Shown here: positions 23,807-33,262 of the stretch, piece after piece
How the letters are laid out: every line of letters begins with the position of its first letter
How positions within the stretch are numbered: position 1 is the first letter of the stretch
NCBI GenBank assembly: GCA_030737875.1
Contig: CM060912.1
Coordinates: 456,944,310-457,008,309 of the forward strand
DNA length: 64,000 bases
Source of the DNA: Allium sativum
Taxonomy: Eukaryota > Streptophyta > Magnoliopsida > Asparagales > Amaryllidaceae
Direction: 5' to 3'
Program-made: the position numbers and the translations under genes
Notes under the pieces: generated by a model
Told to the model about the DNA's origin: nothing
Database searches by the model: none
The model's input: the letters and a program-made list of their open reading frames with translations, nothing else

Positions 23807-26647
23807 ATGGCGACTCCCAACGAGACAACTGTGGATGTACCGATCGATTATAGTGACCTAGAGAAGGTCCTTAAGATTGGATCCCAGTTAAATCTGAATC
23901 TCGCTAAAGAACTGACGGATTTCTTAAAAAATAACTTGGATGTTTTTGCGTGGACTCATGCAGACATGTGCGGGATATCCCCATCAATCATGAGCCAATC
24001 ATTAAGCATTAACCCTAAACATCCTCCTGTAAAGCAAAAAAGGCGAATGCTGGGCCCAGAGAGGTCCGCTGCCTTGAAAGAAGAGGTTGGAAAGCTAAAG
24101 AGTAATGGATTTATCAGAGACTCGATCTATCCAGACTGGATTTCAAATCCAGTCCTGGTAAAGAAGGCCAACGGGAAGTGGCAAACGTGTATCGACTTCT
24201 CGGATTTGAACAAAGCCTGCACAAAAGACAGTTTTTCGTTGCCCCGGATCGACCAGTTGGTAGACTCGACGGCGGGTCATGAACTTCTCTCATTTATGGG
24301 TGCTTACTCAGGATATAACCAGATTCCAATGCATGTTCCAGATCAAGAACACACTAGTTTTATCACGGATCCGGGATTATATTGCTATGTAGTGATGCCC
24401 TTTGGCTTGAAGAACGCAGGCGCTACATATCAACGCTTAGTCAACAGAATGTTTTATAACCAGATTGGGAAGACAATGGAAGTATACGTCGACGACATGT
24501 TGGTTAAGTCCAAGCAATCCTCCCATCACACTAGGGACTTGGCAGAGATGTTCGGCATCCTTCGAAAATACGGAATGAAACTCAACCCAACAAAATGTTC
24601 ATTCGGTGTCGCTTCCGGAAAATTCTTGGGGTTCATAGTTAGTTCCCGTGGGATTGAGATTAATCCAGACTAGATCGCGGCAATCAGAGACATTCAGGAA
24701 CCTAGGCAAATTAAGGATGTGCAAAGCCTTGCAGGAAAAGTAGCCGCACTAAGCAGATTTATCTCCAGGGCTACGGACAAATGCATCCCATTCTTCGAAT
24801 TAATAAAGCGGGGAAAACGCCACTTCAAATGGACGCCCGACTGCGTAGAAGCATTCCAGAATTTACTGAGGCACCTGGAGAAACCTCCGATATTATCTAA
24901 GCCGATGGATCACGAGGACTTATTCGTGTACTTGGCGGTGTCATCCCACGCGATCAGCTCAGCGTTGGTAAGAGAAGAAGATAAGGTCCAAAGACCCGTG
25001 TATTACGTGAGCAAAAAATTGACGGTGGCAAAGCGTAATTATCCAAGGATAGAAAAGTTGGCGTATAGTTTACTGATCGCCTCTAGAAAGCTTCGACATT
25101 ATTTTCAGGCGCATCCTATTACCGTATACACCGATCACCCACTCAAGCAAGTTTTACAGAGACCAGAGGCATTTGGAAGATTACTCAAATGGAACATTGA
25201 GTTAAGTCAATTTGATCTGAACTTTCAGCCTAGACGGTCAATTCGGGGGCAAGTGATAACCGACTTCATAGCAGAGTTTACCGTCCCGGAGGAAGATATT
25301 GCTAACGAAAAAGTCGATCCTTCAAAACTACTTTTCGATCCCAATGCCTGGAGATTGTATACTGATGGCGCTAGGAATAACCAAAGATCCGGCGCTGGAA
25401 TAGTTCTTGAAACTCCATAGAAACGATTGATATCCTATGCTATCCGGATGGAGTTTCACGCCACTAACAACGACTCCGAATATGAAGCCTTGATAGCCGG
25501 ATTAAGGATCGCAAAGGAATTAGAGGTCACAAAGCTGAACATCTTTTGCGACTCCAAGTTAGTTGTGAACCAGGTTACTGGAAAATTCCAAGCTAAAAGT
25601 GCAAGATTGATTTTATACTTGAAGAAAGTGAAGGAGTTGCTAAACGATTTTGATCACTACAGCATATCTCACATACCGCGGTCAGAGAATCAACAGGCGG
25701 ATAAATTGGCAAAGGTGGCTAGTTCCGACGATCCTGAAGAGATCGGGCTAGCCCCCGTTGAAGTACTTCGGTCCCCTAGTATTGATCAAATGGAGATCGA
25801 TCTAATACTAGAGGCGGAACCAGAAAGGGAGTCGTGGATGACCCCTCTAAAGAATTTCCTGATGAATGGAGCGCTTCCGACCAAGAAAAACGAGAGGCGT
25901 AAAGTAATTCGTAAAGCTGCCCGATACGTTCTGCAAGGCAGAGTTCTTTACAGACAAGGATTTTCAATGCCCCTCCTCCGGTGCATAGCTCACGATGACA
26001 TCAAGCGTGTGCTGCAGGAGGTACACGAAGGCGAATGCGGCGACCACACTGAAGGGCAAACTTTGGCAAAAAAGGTGTTGCGGCATGGTTATTTTTGGCC
26101 TACCATAAACAAGGATGCAGCAAGATACGCACGACAGTGTGATGCGTGCCAGAGATTTTCAAAAATACCTAGAGCACCTCCTAATCAGTTAAAAACAATG
26201 ATGAGCCCATGGCCTTTCGCTATGTGGGGAATTGATATCATTGGAAGTCTCCCCATAGCAAGGGGCGAAGCAAAGTTCGCTATTGTGGTCGTGGATTATT
26301 TCACTAAGTGGGTCGAGGCTGAACCACTAACTACAATCACAACCAAACGAGTGATCAATTTTATCGTTCGAAACATCATTTGCCGATTTGGGATTCCAAA
26401 GATTGTGATAACGGATAACGGAACTCAGTTCGATAGCGCTGAATTCAGAAATTTCTGCCAAAAATACCACATTGAGAATCGGTACACCTCTGTGGCGCAC
26501 CCGCAATCGAACGGACAAGTCGAAGCGGCAAATAAAGTAATTAAGTCCATTCTGAAAAGAAGACTGAAGCGGGCTAGAGCCATGTGGGCTGATGAATTGC
26601 CCTTGGCACTATGGGCCTACAGGATCGGGGAGCGAATGAATCGCTGA
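23807..26647 (+). pseudogene. pol: D right-arm pol: RT, dual RNase H, integrase truncated
   Basis: One continuous frame, in phase with gag and protease, interrupted by TAG at 24671 (CAG in the left arm) and TAG at 25418 (Glu in the left arm). YVDD is at 24484-24495; the RT Asp motif reads MGAY, so the first catalytic Asp (MDAY in the left arm) is Gly here. The second RNase H keeps its Asp (YTDGARN, about 25359). Integrase has the HHCC finger, DIIGSLP, DNGTQFDS and NGQVEAANK, but at ALWAYR it runs directly into the tandem array and ends IGERMNR-stop. The C-terminal region present in the left arm is deleted. Neither arm is fully functional, and their lesions differ. Confidence 0.92.
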
Positions 26648-27200
26648 GCTCGAGCTCTAACCCTCCAGAGAGAGAGGAAATATAAAAGCGTCTCCGTTTG
26701 AGCGCTGAGAAAGAGCTCCTTCCCCGCTGAAGGATCGGGGAGCGAATGAATTGCTGAGCTCAAACTCTAACTCTCCAGAGAGAGAGAGAGAGAGAGTATA
26801 AAAGCGTCTCCGATTGAGCGCTGAGAAAGAGCTCCTTCCCCGCTAAAGGATCGGGGAGCGAATGAATCACTGAGCTCAAACTCTAACTCTCCAGAGAGAG
26901 AGGAAATATAAAAGCGTCTCCGATTGAGCGCTGAGAAAGAGCTCCTTCCCCGCTGAAGGATCGGGGAGCGAATGAATCGCTGAACTCGATCTCTAACTCT
27001 CCAGAGAGAGAGAGTATAAAAGCGTCTTCGATTGAGCGCTGAGAAAGAGCTCCTTCCCCGCTGAAGGATCGGGGAGCGAATGAATCGCTGAGCTCGAAAT
27101 CTAACTCTCCAGAGAGAGAGAGAGTATAAAAGCGTCTCCGGTTGAGCGCTGAGAAAGATCTTCTTCCCTGCTAAAGGAACGGGAACCGACTGAACTATTG
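26623..27200 (+). repeat. Right ~110-bp tandem array with TATA boxes
   Basis: About five units, inverted relative to 15784-16545. Each has (GA)n followed by TATAAAAGCG (first near 26681, then roughly every 110-115 bp to about 27126). It begins abruptly inside integrase through a 4-bp AGGA junction. Confidence 0.9.
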
Positions 27201-29885
27201 AATTTGAACAAAGGGTCTGAAACAAGCGGCTACCCTAGCTGAGTTTAGCTTTCAGCCCTATCTCAACTAGGCAAACAACCTTCAATTTGCCAACACAGCC
27301 CAACACAAGAAATTCAGTACCATAAGAACAGTTATCTTATGAAATTTTCTAAGTCCCCCATATTCAGAAATAGGGGGCAACATGCGAATAATGCTAATCA
27401 ATCTTTAATAAGCCCTAGTTAAGCGCCACATTAACGATTGATTGGGGGCCATATGCATATACATACGAACTTTAATGCAGCAATGCAGCACGAAAATTTC
27501 CTTTCTGTTGATTGATTGATTTGTAGATATAATTAGATGGTCTGTTACTAAACATGGAAAGTTTATTTGAATACAGGTACACAATGATGCAAAAAGAGAT
27601 AAACTTTCATTTATATACTGCGAACCAACAAAGTGAAAAACGACCTAGAGAGGAAAGTGAGGGCCAGTCTCACAATTACACTTCCTGGCCAGTGGAAAAC
27701 CTAAAGACAAAATATCAACAAGCAACAATATCCTATTTACGCTTTGGCCTCTTCTCCTGCTTCTGTTTCTCCAGCTTCGCCTTGTCGGCATCGGACTAAT
27801 CCCCTTTCTTCCTCTTCCTTTTGTCTATGAGAGGAACATCCGACTCTTCTAAAGATTCCTCTTCCACCTCTTTTCTCTTCCTTCTATCAGAAAGGGAAGT
27901 CGGGAAGTCATCAGGATTTGCAAAATGAAGCTGTCTGCTGATGGATTTGGGCTGGATTTTCAAAATCATCCCGGTTTTGGGATCAAATTCTGCAAGAGGG
28001 ACTACGTCCAAAGCCTCATCTGCCACCTTCTTCGAAGCCATCTCTTTTTCCTGCCTAGCCTTTCGGCTGGCCAAGGTTTCGTCGTCATCGTCGTCGGCTT
28101 TTTTGGCGCCGATAATATCTTCCTCATCCTCTACATGGCGCCCATCCATGTTTTTCAAGGCCTCAATGGTCTCAGCATCCTTGGGAACATCAATACTAGG
28201 TGCCGGGATGCTTCATTCTGCTGTTGTGACCCCAGCCTGCTTTAATATATCAATACCGGCACCTGGCGAGACAGCCTCCTTCTCCGCTTCTTTTTCTTTT
28301 TCAACACCCTTGTCGACGGGCTCGCCACCTGTATTATGAGGAACACACAGTACTAATTCAATTGGTTGTTCTACCAGACGACGACAATTCACAATTGCTT
28401 TGACAAATTGTGGGAAAAAAAGGGAGATACCTTCCGCAGATCCTCCTTCTTGAGTAGCTGCAGGACCTCCAACAACCACGGGAGTTAGACCCAAAGGGAT
28501 TAGTGGATCATCGGGATGGTATTCCTCAACTCCGGAGGTCTTGGGCTCCACGGCTGAACTTGAACCCTCGTCAGCTTTGCCTTTACCCTTAGCCAGGGCC
28601 CTCTCCTTTTCCATCTCCGCTAGAATCAGACGACGACCCTCTGCCAGGTCCTCAGGCTCGTTATCCCTCAAGATGCTCTTCATCAACTCATCTTCGTCAA
28701 TTTCTTCGACCCCCAATCTCTGCTTTTCACCCTCAATAATGGCATCCCATAAATTGGCTAAAGTAACGTGGTAATCCGGGATCAACGAAATGTTGCGGGT
28801 TTTGAGGACTTGGCCAAGAAAGTCAAAAATCATCTCTTCAAACCCCTCGATATCCTTCTCTCTTGCGAGGAGCTTGTTGTTAGAAGCGGTAGACATTTCA
28901 ATGGCGCTTTCAACATTCTTTTCGGCGAGAGCTGCCCGTCTCTCCGCATCCGCGACCTGATCATTCAAAATCACCTTCTCTGCTCTAGCCAAAGCCAAAT
29001 TTTCTTTCAAACTTGCTTTTTCTGCCTCCCAAGCAGCTCTCTCAGCTTCAAAATGGCCTTGTGCTGTTTTCAACTCAATATTGGCCATTTTGAGATCTTC
29101 AACCTCCTTCTTTAAGGCCATTTTCTCTTGGCTATTGGAGTCAAGTTCCGAATGAAAGCGCTGCTTAGCATTCTCTAATTCAATCTTATAATTTTCGGCA
29201 TCTCTCCGCGCTAAAGCAAGTTGGGATTGAGCATCTTCCAAGTCCTTCTCCATCTTTGTCCTGGCCCTTTCGTTGTTTTCAAGTTTCGCCTTAGATCTAT
29301 GTGCTTCTATTTCGAGCGTTCGGATGACTTCTGAAAGATTAACTGCATGTTTCTTCATCATCTTATACTGCCTGGCGACGTGGCAGATGTGCCCGACAAC
29401 TTCATTATCCCAGTTCTTAGGGACCGGTTCCAAGGCTGGAACAAATGTCATCCTGTCGAAGAATATGTCTGGGAATTGTTCCCGCAGCTTTTCCAGCCTA
29501 CCTTGAATCTCGGGACCATGCATGTAATCCCGTGAACCGGGGGCAGCCAACTCTGGCTGGCTGGAAGGGACGATGTCACTCCTCTCCTTTTCAGACTCTT
29601 TGATTGGATCCTTGCCCTTATCCTTAGACTCGTGATGCCTTTTTGATGACCTACTGTGAGAAGGTGCACTTTTCGGAGGAGTTAACTCTTTAGGAAGTTT
29701 CTTTCCCCCTGCAGGAACTACCGGATAACTAGGAAGCTTGGCAGATGTCGATTTCGGTGGAGACCGAGGTTGTGAGGAAGTCGGCTTGTGAGAAGGGCCG
29801 CGAGAGCGCTCAGTACCCGGATGAAGACCGGGTGTCCCCTCACGAAGAGAACGATAAGAATAAGATCGCCTGCGGGACATCTTTC

Positions 29886-29995
29886 CTGCAAAAGAGAAGA
29901 GAACATATTAAAACTTTGAGTATTGAAGATATAAGCGTGCGGGGTCAGAACAGTGTGTGTGATTTGTGCATCCCATATAATCCCCCCTAACGGAC
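29886..29995 (-). other. Probable intron 2 of the D antisense gene
   Basis: Acceptor TCTCTTTTGCAG|GAAAG is strong. The donor is chosen at CCGG|GTCCGT because it is the nearest GT that keeps frame (G|GA split codon). A donor at 30022 would also keep frame. Confidence 0.5.
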
Positions 29996-30523
29996 CCGGG
30001 CCTGAAGACAGGCTCATCTGACTAGTTTCTTGATCTCTAGTTGGGGCGATGGTCTCTTCAGAAGCAGGGAAGAATGGCTCCCCTCCAAAGTCTCTCTCTG
30101 TATATACATCATCGGGCAGAGGAATTTTGCTCAGCTCGGCGAATAACTGCTCTTCTGTCAAATCATCAGGAGCAGCGAGGTCAATTGGAGTAGAAACTGG
30201 GATTTCCCTGGACTTGTCACCGCGGGCCTCATCCCCTTCATATATGTTCAAGTCCTCATCGTCTTGGATAACTATCGGGGAAGGACTTTTGCGAAACTTG
30301 GATGTTTCTACTGCTTGTGATGTTCCCTCTCCCTCCGTTGGGGGCACATACTTATAGGGTTTGCCGTCGGCGCCAAGTCCAAATCTTATATCCAGAAGAT
30401 GATGCTTATGAAGATTCTCATCAGTAACGCGTTTTTTGATCCTTAGAAAGTCAGATCTGCTTTGTAAAAGAATGGACAATCGATGGTTGTATAACGGACC
30501 CTCTGTTTTCGGGAAGACGTGAT

Positions 30524-30607
30524 CTATTTAAGACAAAGAAAAAGGGGGAAGAATGTTAATGCTTCCACTTCTTGAACAAGATACTCAGTTAAAAGCTTGA
30601 AGTTTAC
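30524..30607 (-). other. Intron 1 of the D antisense gene
   Basis: 84 nt, GT...AG on the minus strand, T-rich before the acceptor. The split codon A|AT joins the two frames in phase, whereas reading through meets a stop. Confidence 0.65.
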
Positions 30608-31324
30608 TTGATTTAAGCCATCTTCTTGAGCATCCGGCCTGTTTCTTTATATAGAACCAATCAGACTTAGGATCCCGTATGTTGCTATATCCATCGTACA
30701 GAACCTTCCTATTCGCCACCGATTCAAAGAAAGAGAAATTTGGGGTAGCCGAGGAGCGATGCTTGAAAAGAAAGAAGAATGTCAAATCTCTGAATGTGAG
30801 TTCGGTGTGTAGGATCTCCGCGTATGCAACATATATGGAGTATAGAGATGCGTAGGCATTAGGATGAAGCTGCATCGGGGCGATACCCAGTCGTTTTAAA
30901 GTCTCGATGGCGATTGAAGGAAACGGAGGAATAGCTCCTACCAAGCACATGGTTCGACTGATTGCCATATATCCTTCCGGAGCCAAGTGGGGTCTATCTT
31001 CGCTACCGGGTGTCATGACGTCATCCCAAGGAATCCCGTGTCTCAGGCAGATTCTTTTAAGCTTTATATCATCGAGTTTAGATGCTAAAGAATCAGAAAA
31101 TTTCTCTATCCCGAGCGCGCCAGGAATCTCGTCGGGAGCTCGCCTGTCTATCTCAGACTCTTCACTAGATGAAGTGTTTTCGGACGGACTGATTTCGTTG
31201 CCTCATATTCAGATCCGGAATCTTCACCTCCTGTATTAATTGGAGGAATCTCGGGGTTGTATTGCTCAGGAACCTCGGATTCCGCTTCTGTTGCGGATCT
31301 TAAAGGAGATTGGTTATTCGACAT

Positions 31325-32437
31325 TACTGCTAGGACGAGAAAACATGAATATTGAGATTAAAACTACCCGTCCCCCGTGTGTGCAAGTGCCGGTGTGTGT
31401 GCTTGTGTGTGCATTAAAGATAAAGCGTGAAAGCTATCAAGATCATCAAAATATTAGTCGTCATATGCAGTCAAATTATGTGGTCATTTAGTCCAGAAAG
31501 TCCGACATCAAGGCCCTAGCCTAACTGTTCAGAATTTTATGGTGACAAGGCATCGTTTAAAGTTCGAAATTTGTTTGGATCGTGAACTACGAGTCGGATC
31601 GCAGGGTAGAGGGATCGCCCTCCTTCGAATCGCAGGGCAAAGGGATCGCACCTTCACGGATCGTGAAATTAAGTGATCGGGGTCTTTGCCGAATCGTTGC
31701 AGCCCCCCATGATACGCGCCTCTGCCGTCACCACGACCCTCCGTCTCGCCACTCGCCTTCATCTTCTTCCTCTCCTCTCATTGCCCCCGATCCGAACCGG
31801 CCTTCTCTCTTCTCCTTCCTTCTCTGTTTTTCTCCTCTCCTTCTCATCTCCGAACTCCAACCTCTGAACCCATCAGCCATGGCGCCTCGATGGTTCCCCC
31901 AAAGATCACGATATTCCATCATTTCTTCCCTAAAACTAGTTGAAAAAATCATAAACAACAGCGATTACGAATAAGGGTGCTTTCGGTGGAATTACCTTTC
32001 TAAAAATTGGGAAAGTAATCGGATTTTTGAAGGTTTGAAAAACTAGTGTTTTTTCCTCAACGATGCAGGCGAAACGATACGGAAAAAAGAAGAAGGAAGA
32101 GAGTGGAGAGGGGGGTCGACTTATATAGGCAAAAGGGCGACCGTTTGTCTCCCCTTCTTTGTCCTATTCGATCCACAAAAATATGCGGGCCGCGAACCAA
32201 AAGCCCACCACGTCTCGAGGAGGAGCCCGTTTCGTTCCGTTCCATGAAGAGGCCCAAGTGCACGCCAAAGAACGAAACGAATGGCTTGCTAACGGACCGC
32301 GACTCGAGCACGCGATCCGAATCGATAAATTCAGTAATGAAGACTCTGAAAAATCCCAAAAAAGGAATTGTTCACTGATTCGCGACTCGCTGTAAAAAGA
32401 TGATTTTATAGCTTCGAAGCATGTTCCATCATCGATA
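31325..32437 (-). other. D segment between antisense gene and polypurine tract
   Basis: Noncoding in the sense direction. On the minus strand it would be promoter and 5' leader of the antisense gene. It is rich in GGATCGC-type words (31575-31680), as is the D LTR. Confidence 0.5.
32046..32128 (-). promoter_or_regulatory. Candidate antisense promoter: TATA box plus pyrimidine patch
   Basis: On the minus strand TATATAAG lies at 32128-32121. It is followed by CCCCCCTCTCCACTCTC and further pyrimidine runs down to about 32080, a TATA plus Y-patch arrangement usual in plant core promoters. It points at the ATG at 31324, about 0.75 kb downstream. Confidence 0.55.
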
Positions 32438-32460
32438 AAACATACTTCGAGGGGGCAAAA
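32438..32460 (+). other. Polypurine tract of element D
   Basis: CTTCGAGGGGGCAAAA immediately before TGTTGGCTAG, matching the tract of element C and fixing the plus orientation. Confidence 0.85.
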
Positions 32461-33262
32461 TGTTGGCTAGTTTTTTGACCAAGCCACCCAGGTTCACTCA
32501 CAAGAGGAAGGTATGAAACTATATTCCCCAAGTGCATGAAGGAACGGATCGCATTATCGACTCGCCCGTCGTCGGATCGCACACTATCGACCCGCCCACC
32601 ATCGGATCGCATCTCGTCGGATCGCCCCCATTTCATCAGCGAAACGAAACCTCTATGCGACTCGATCCGAGCTTATATTGTTGCCCAGCGTAGACTGCTC
32701 CGATCCCCTGATGCATGGCGAACCCTCTGACCCGTTCAAGCGAGAGCTAGTCTTCAGCGATTCGAGTTGCACGGATCCAGCGACACGTGGCCCCAACCGT
32801 CATTTTGACAGATTCTCCCCATTTGCTCGATCCGATTTTCAAGGGGATCGCGACACCTATCCACAACGGTTAATTTGACTATTTCTTCAACGGCAGCGAT
32901 ACGATCCGATGTTCTCGGGATTCGTGCCACGTGGTACCACGATCCGCCTGACAAAATCGGCTATAAATAGCCCGGAGTTTGGCATTTTGAAGATCCTTTT
33001 GGCAATACTGAGCACTGAATCCGCCATTATTGTCAAACTACTTGATTACTGAGAGAAATAACAATTGTAAAAGTGAGCTAGAGAGAAATCCTTGATTGTA
33101 CCGACATTCAAAGTATAATCAATAACATATAAAGTGGACGTAGGCTCGTTAACGCCGAACCACTATAAATTCTGTGTGTTACTTTCTTTTTCTCCATTCT
33201 TCAGTTAAAACTCTATAAGATTCAGAACAATTTGGGTGTTAGGTCCAAATTTTGATATAACA
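32461..33262 (+). repeat. 3' LTR of element D
   Basis: 802 bp, TGTTGGCTAG...TATAACA, homologous to the C LTRs at both ends and around the promoter but diverged in the middle. There GGATCGC/CGATCCG words replace the CACGACCCG words of C. No 5' partner exists in the window. Confidence 0.88.
32928..32970 (+). promoter_or_regulatory. G-box and TATA box of the D LTR
   Basis: CACGTG at 32928-32933 and CTATAAATAG at 32961-32970, same spacing as in C. As a 3' LTR copy it would drive transcription out into flanking DNA. Confidence 0.6.

Larger units (their letters stand above)
23032..27636 (+). repeat. Right arm of the D inverted repeat
   Basis: Reverse complement of the left arm, from protease through the tandem array to 27636. 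It lacks the equivalent of about 16.45-17.29 kb of the left arm (integrase C-terminus and post-pol segment). Confidence 0.92.
27796..31324 (-). pseudogene. Antisense gene of element D (Transposase_28-like N-terminus, coiled coil), three exons
   Basis: Antisense to gag-pol, as in other Tat elements. Exon 1 (31324-30608) starts MSNNQSPLRS, shifts frame once near 31190, then encodes a region resembling the family named Putative gypsy type transposon (RLGIAPMQLHPNAY). Intron 30607-30524 (TCAA|GTAAAC...AATAG|AT) restores frame exactly. Exon 2 (30523 to about 29996) is acidic. A second intron (about 29995-29886, ending TTTTGCAG) also keeps frame. Exon 3 (29885-27796) starts near MSRRRSYSYRS, has a long Glu/Lys/Ala-rich coiled coil, one in-frame TGA at 28213, and a basic tail DKRKRKKGD suggesting nuclear import. 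Length would be about 1100 residues. Function unknown. Confidence 0.72.
15342..33262 (+). mobile_element. Element D: composite Tat-type retrotransposon with head-to-head duplicated pol
   Basis: Plus-strand order from 20912 is gag, protease, RT, dual RNase H, truncated integrase, TATA-bearing tandem array, antisense gene, polypurine tract, 3' LTR. This is a normal Tat layout except that no 5' LTR precedes gag. In its place is an inverted copy (15342-20882, minus) of protease through integrase, the array and about 440 bp beyond. The LTR (32461-33262) is in the same family as that of C. I found no clear TSD pairing the left breakpoint with the right LTR end (ACCAA follows 33262). It could be an aberrant insertion or a post-insertion rearrangement of two inverted copies. 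Confidence 0.8.

Noticed and set aside
26767..27225. 152-codon minus-strand frame
   Set aside because: Lies wholly in the 110-bp array; its repetitive Ser/Arg-rich product is a repeat shadow.
31582..32395. Several overlapping frames of 60-130 codons on both strands
   Set aside because: GC-rich GGATCGC-word region and promoter-like sequence of D; no domain, and all frames open by composition.
15342..33262. A 5-bp TSD for element D
   Set aside because: ACCAA follows the 3' LTR, but no matching copy abuts 15342; the nearest ACCAA (about 15254) is too far to be convincing.
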